This document shows positions 59,835 through 64,000 of a stretch of 64,000 bases of DNA, in pieces. The notes under the pieces were generated by a model. The model was not told the DNA's origin. It made no database searches and saw only the letters and a program-made list of their open reading frames with translations. The stretch's first letter is position 1. The number at the start of each line of letters is the position of its first letter. The stretch covers positions 2,542,001 to 2,606,000 of the forward strand of contig CM073197.1 of NCBI GenBank assembly GCA_037042915.1, written 5' to 3'. This stretch comes from Auricularia sp. M13. Its lineage: Eukaryota > Basidiomycota > Agaricomycetes > Auriculariales > Auriculariaceae. A program made the position numbers and the translations under genes.

Positions 59835-60621
59835 GGCATATGCTTCACATCGCGTAGGTTTATCGGCCTGGTGAGTGCCTTACGTCATTCTCCTCAGCAG
59901 AGCGTGCTGAGGGCCTTACAGGCGCGCGTCAAATGTCAAACGCCGACCAGAGCGCACGGTTGGCGGTAATGGGCGAAAGTTCACGTTCAAATATCTACTT
60001 GGAATATGTGCTGCCTACTCGTGGATGTGCTATATACCCTGGATCTTCTTGCTTTGTCAAACCCTTGCTGTTCAAACCTCCTAATTTATTTCAACCAGTC
60101 CTATGAGAAACTCCGGCTATATCATCATCAAATTTGACTTGTTTGACTCGCTTGAGTCTGAGTCATGGCCGCACGGACGCCCGAGTAACATGCTGCATCT
60201 CGCCAGGATGGCGCCCGGGCCGGGCGTTCCCATGTGTGAAGCAAAACCAAACCAAACCGAAACAAACCAAGACAACAAACAAATCGCGAACAAGTCGAGT
60301 AAATAATGATTCTGTAGGTGCTGTATGTATCAATGGGTCCATTTGTTCGTCAGATGGATCGCGGCGGGGCATGCGAGTAAAAATTCTAATGTCCAGGAGC
60401 GAGGGGGCATTAAATCGTGACGTGGAGGGGAGGCAAGCAAGAGCGGTGTAGGGTGTAAATGTAGAGTGTAAAGTAAACGAGCGTGTAGGTATCATAATTT
60501 GGAATGAGGAGAGGATGCGGAAATAGGTGGGGGAGGGTAGTCGTCATCGTCACATACGTAATAGTGAAGGGTGTCCACGAATAAACAAAACAGCGTCCCG
60601 ATAGCGCAGGCCGGAGGAGAC
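59835..60621. other. Intergenic, about 790 bp
   Basis: Includes an AAACC-type simple repeat near 60242-60290 and the 3' flank of the chitin deacetylase. No gene is seen. Confidence 0.5.
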
Positions 60622-62420
60622 TCATCGTCTCATAGTGCATACCACGAGCACGCTAGCAAGGGCAAGAGCCATAAGCGCATTGGTAGGCATCGGTTCGCGC
60701 GTGCGGCCGCCAGCGCCCGTGCCGGTGCTCTGGTTGGACGAGCCGCTCGACGGCTTACCCGATGCGCTGTGACCAGACGCGCTGGAGGAGGTCGTCGCGT
60801 TGCCACCTTTTCCGGCCGTCTCGATGTACGCGTTCTGGAGAGGCTGATGCATGCAGTCGATGACGGAGCGCAGCGACATCTTCGGCTGATGCGCGAGCCC
60901 ATCTGGAAGAGTGTACCCCACCGCCAGGTCGACCGTTTGCGCGAACAGGTCGTGCCTACACGACAATATTAACGATTAGCCTGCTGCAAGTCAAAGGGGG
61001 AGATGAGCATAGGACGCACTCGAGCACGATAAAGCCCGTGTCCAGCGATGGTGCGAGACTGAGGATGTTGTCGAAGTTGGCGACAACCTGGAAGCTCGAC
61101 ACAGACCCGTCGCCGACCTCGAAGTCTGGGGCACACAAATCAGTTCCCCCCGAACCAGTTTTGCTCGATCATCGAGCAGGACATACCCTGGGTGTCGAAC
61201 GTATGCTGGCCGTCCGGCGACGTCGTCCACATGACAGGCGTGAGTCCCATGGCCTTTGCGATCGCCCGGACGCGGTCACTACACAGGTCGCAGCGTCAGC
61301 AACGCACATCCATCCCCAGCGATTGGCATCTCTCGGTAGCGGACTCACTCAATGTCCCCGTACGGCGGACGGAACGTGCTGGAGTGCAGAAGCCGTCAGC
61401 GGGCGACGGATTGATCGGCGGGGGCGCGCACTGACTTTGGGGTGACGCCGAGGATGTCCTTGAGGATCTTTTTCGTCCAGCCGAGCTCGGCGATGATCTC
61501 CTCGTTCTTGAGGTTCGTAAGGCGCGGATGCGACCTGGCCGTGTCATCAGCCACCTAAATGAAAAAAAAGAAAGGGCGCAGCGCACCAGGTGTGGATGCC
61601 GATCTGGTGGCCGAGGATGTACTCGGATTGGACCATGTCCGGCCGGGAGACAGCGCGCGAGCCGATGATGAAGAAGGTGGCCTTGAGATCCTGCTGACCA
61701 AGGTAATTGACGAGGTTCATGCTCGTGAGCCCTGGTCCGTCGTCGAACCTGGCCTCGCCATCTTAGCCGCCGGTCATCATGAACAGACGCGCAATACGCA
61801 CGTGACACCCCAGGTCAGCTTGTCGGGGCACGACACGATATCGTCCGGGCGCGTGCAGTGACCGCAGGTCCACCAGCAGCGCGACGTGTCGCTAATGAGC
61901 GCCGGGTTTCCTGGACAGTCGCCCGGCGCCGTTGCGGAGAAGGTCGGAATTTGGACGCCCGAGGCGGCGACATCCTTGATCCATTGCTGCACCTAAAATT
62001 CACGAGTTATGTCTTGTCACTCCAACTCAGGGATCGCACCGACCTCCGGGGAATCTGTAGGCGGGACCTTGTCCTGTGTAGGATAGGGCGGGCCGTAGAA
62101 GTTAATTCCCTTGACTAGCGGCCGCCGTCAGCGAGAGGACACAAACACGGAGTGTGAGAGGGGCTGAGGCGCGTACTATCGGGCAGCGGCGGCGCGCCAG
62201 GGACGGCGGTGGGCACCGTTCCGGCGGCGAAGGTCGTGTACGGCTCCGCGGGGTCGCTCGTGTGCGCCTGGTCGATGGACGCGAGAGGGAGCGCCGTGGG
62301 GTTCGTCGACGCCGGGTTCACGGCCACGCTGACCGCCGCGCGCGCCTTGAGCGCCGGCGTCGGCTCCGGGTGCGCGACGACAGCGACGGCGGCGGCGAGG
62401 AGGACAGCGGTGGCTCGCAT
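60622..62420 (-). CDS. Chitin deacetylase, GPI-anchored (CE4 family)
   Basis: Polysaccharide deacetylase converting cell-wall chitin to chitosan. ATG 62420 starts a signal peptide (MRATAVLLAAAVAVVAHPEP), followed by a Thr/Pro/Ala-rich stem. The region INFYGPPYPTQDKVPPTD and the Cys-rich block CWWTCGHCTRPDDIVSCP precede the NodB domain. NodB motif 1 is TFDDGPG. Motif 2, HQIGIHTWSHPRL, contains the zinc-binding His pair. Motif 3 is TFRPPYGDID, and the later MWTTSPDGQHTFDT supplies the Trp/Asp motif. The end is Ser/Gly-rich (SSSASGHSASGKPSSG) with a hydrophobic tail (ALMALALASVLVVCTMRR), as expected for a GPI-anchor signal. Multiple introns. It is likely active at the plasma membrane or wall. 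Confidence 0.93.
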
Positions 62421-64000
62421 TTCTTTTTTTGTTGGGTGGGGGAACTGAAACTGAACTGGCGACTGATAAAGGAGCGAGAGACCAAGCCGGGCGGCACAGG
62501 GGCGCCTGGCAGGCCCTGGACATGCCACCGGCCCTAGACCGCTTGCTTCTTGCAGCCGCGCGCTTGCCTCTTCACAACGCAAGCTTCGTCCAGCGCCGGA
62601 TACTGCGCTCATAGCTGGCTGGCTGCTCGCCGCACGCTGCTCGCCGTCCGATATCGCCTGCCGGTCGCCCGCCGGAGCTATCGGCGTCGAGAACCCCTTG
62701 CAAGGGCACAGCCTGCCGATCTCCCTGCAGATCATCCGGCAATCGTGCCGTCATCGAATTAGGATGATTGCTATTTCTGGCCCTGGGATACTCCGTTCTT
62801 TCCCACAGCTTGGAATGCGGTGAACCTAGCTGAGTCAACCATACACCCGACGTCTATAACAAGAGATTCGCTCACAGTTGTACGCCAGCATGAGCCTGAA
62901 ACTCGCTTCAAGTCAGAAATAGCAAATGGGCGCCCAGATGTGATCTTTTACCACTTCTCCGGCTCTGGCTGCCGCTAGCCTCATGCTACTCGGCCTCATA
63001 TATAGACGCGAGCGGTGCACAGAGTCAGCATGGAGGAGCACTTGAATCACTCCGGTGCCGGCGACTTCGCACAGCGTGAAGCAATGTGCATGAGCATGCT
63101 CTTGCCGAGAGCTATCGCCGGTAAGCCTGTGTGCTGCGCTGCGTTGGCAAGGTTTCCTCGAGGCCCAAACCGTGAGCTGGCTCAGGATGAGCTATAAACA
63201 CAGTTCCAAGTAGCGCTTGCAGCTGCTGCATGTTACGGATGGCTTGTAAGCGCCCGGATGCGACCGGTGCGGTACCTCTTTTGGAAGCTGGGGATTCCAG
63301 GTGAGCAGTACAAGTCTCCACGCTCTTACTTGTTCCCCAGCTCTCAGCCTGACCTGTGCTGTCCAATAATACAAACCACTGCGGATAACTAATTCTTGCC
63401 CCTTGCCAAAGATAACAAGCGGTGACGAGTGCATGTGCACTCGGCAAGCTCTGCGCCAATCTGATATCGGAGGTCCTTCCCTCGGCTTGAGATGTACGAT
63501 ATATATACAACACCTATCCGGCCTGTTCTCGACTCAGAATGCTGAAATTAGCTCTTCAGAAACCAAATCTGCATGATCTCTGGCAGTTTTTACTGTAGCT
63601 GGCCTCCCTTCGGCCAAGACGATGCACCGAAAGTCGCTCGTGGCAAAGCAGTCCGGCCGCCAGGATTGACACAGAGAGCCATTCCAGGCCACCAGAAAAT
63701 TCCAACATACAACCTTGCCCATGATGATTGGGGAAATCGCCCGCGAGAGCAGGTCGAAAGTCCCCAGCGTGCGCACTGCGCGATATGGTAAAGCATCGAG
63801 AGTCGCGACCGTGTAACTCTGAGAACAATGAACATGGCGAAGAAGCTTCGAGTCAGTGGCCCTCCGTGTCTGGCTGCGAGCTGAAAGCGCGGTCGCACAC
63901 ATCCCGGGTCCGACCACCCTGGAGCTCTCCGAGTCAGTGCCAGACGAACCGGTGTCGCACACTTTGCGAGCACGATCGTGAAACCCGGAAGCGACTCTCC
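62421..64000. other. Intergenic or unannotated right end, about 1.58 kb
   Basis: Upstream region of the chitin deacetylase, then sequence with short open frames (up to about 140 codons), none with a recognisable family, splice structure or repeat. A gene continuing beyond the window cannot be excluded. Confidence 0.4.

Overview
This is a stretch of nuclear DNA from a filamentous basidiomycete, most likely an agaricomycete. The genes are GC-rich and split by many introns of about 45-110 nt. The families present also fit: fungal FunK1 kinases, Crinkler-type P-loop NTPases, clustered F-box proteins, a fungalysin, a GPI-anchored chitin deacetylase and a multi-exon G-alpha. All calls come from reading the sequence; no database search was run. 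Where exon sums are given, they were checked to keep one open frame.

Layout. 1-3.1 kb: a FunK1 kinase gene running off the left edge, followed by scrambled remains of a P-loop NTPase gene. 3.3-6.3 kb: proline dehydrogenase and BCP1, divergent from a 97-bp promoter. 6.6-10.3 kb: an intact Crinkler-like NTPase gene, followed by a decayed second copy of BCP1. 10.5-22.7 kb: conserved genes (G-alpha with three microexons, Rtf2, a CNNM/Mam3-type transporter, a chromodomain protein, an Sfp1-like zinc-finger factor). 23.5-27.9 kb: a second FunK1 copy with a nonsense codon, and a third NTPase copy split by a 485-bp inverted-repeat transposon. 28.3-39.7 kb: UBR1 ubiquitin ligase, mitochondrial glutamyl-tRNA synthetase, a membrane protein with TTNG repeats and an unrecognised gene. 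40.6-44.1 kb: two F-box genes. 44.4-47.6 kb: a small orphan gene and a fungalysin. 48-56.4 kb: two paralogous O-fucosyltransferase-like genes in opposite orientation, with an ABC transporter between them. 56.5-57.2 kb: an element with inverted repeats of about 110 bp. 57.3-62.4 kb: a paralog of the orphan gene, a 46-residue secreted peptide and a chitin deacetylase.

The housekeeping genes are ordinary. The unusual biology lies in three places. The first is the repeated FunK1/NTPase neighbourhood, with gene conversion, scrambling and transposon insertion. The second is an apparently undescribed two-member protein family (44.4 and 57.3 kb) built from a GYE motif and an AAYxRNS motif. The third is a G-alpha gene whose in-frame model needs exons of 9, 10 and 1 nt.
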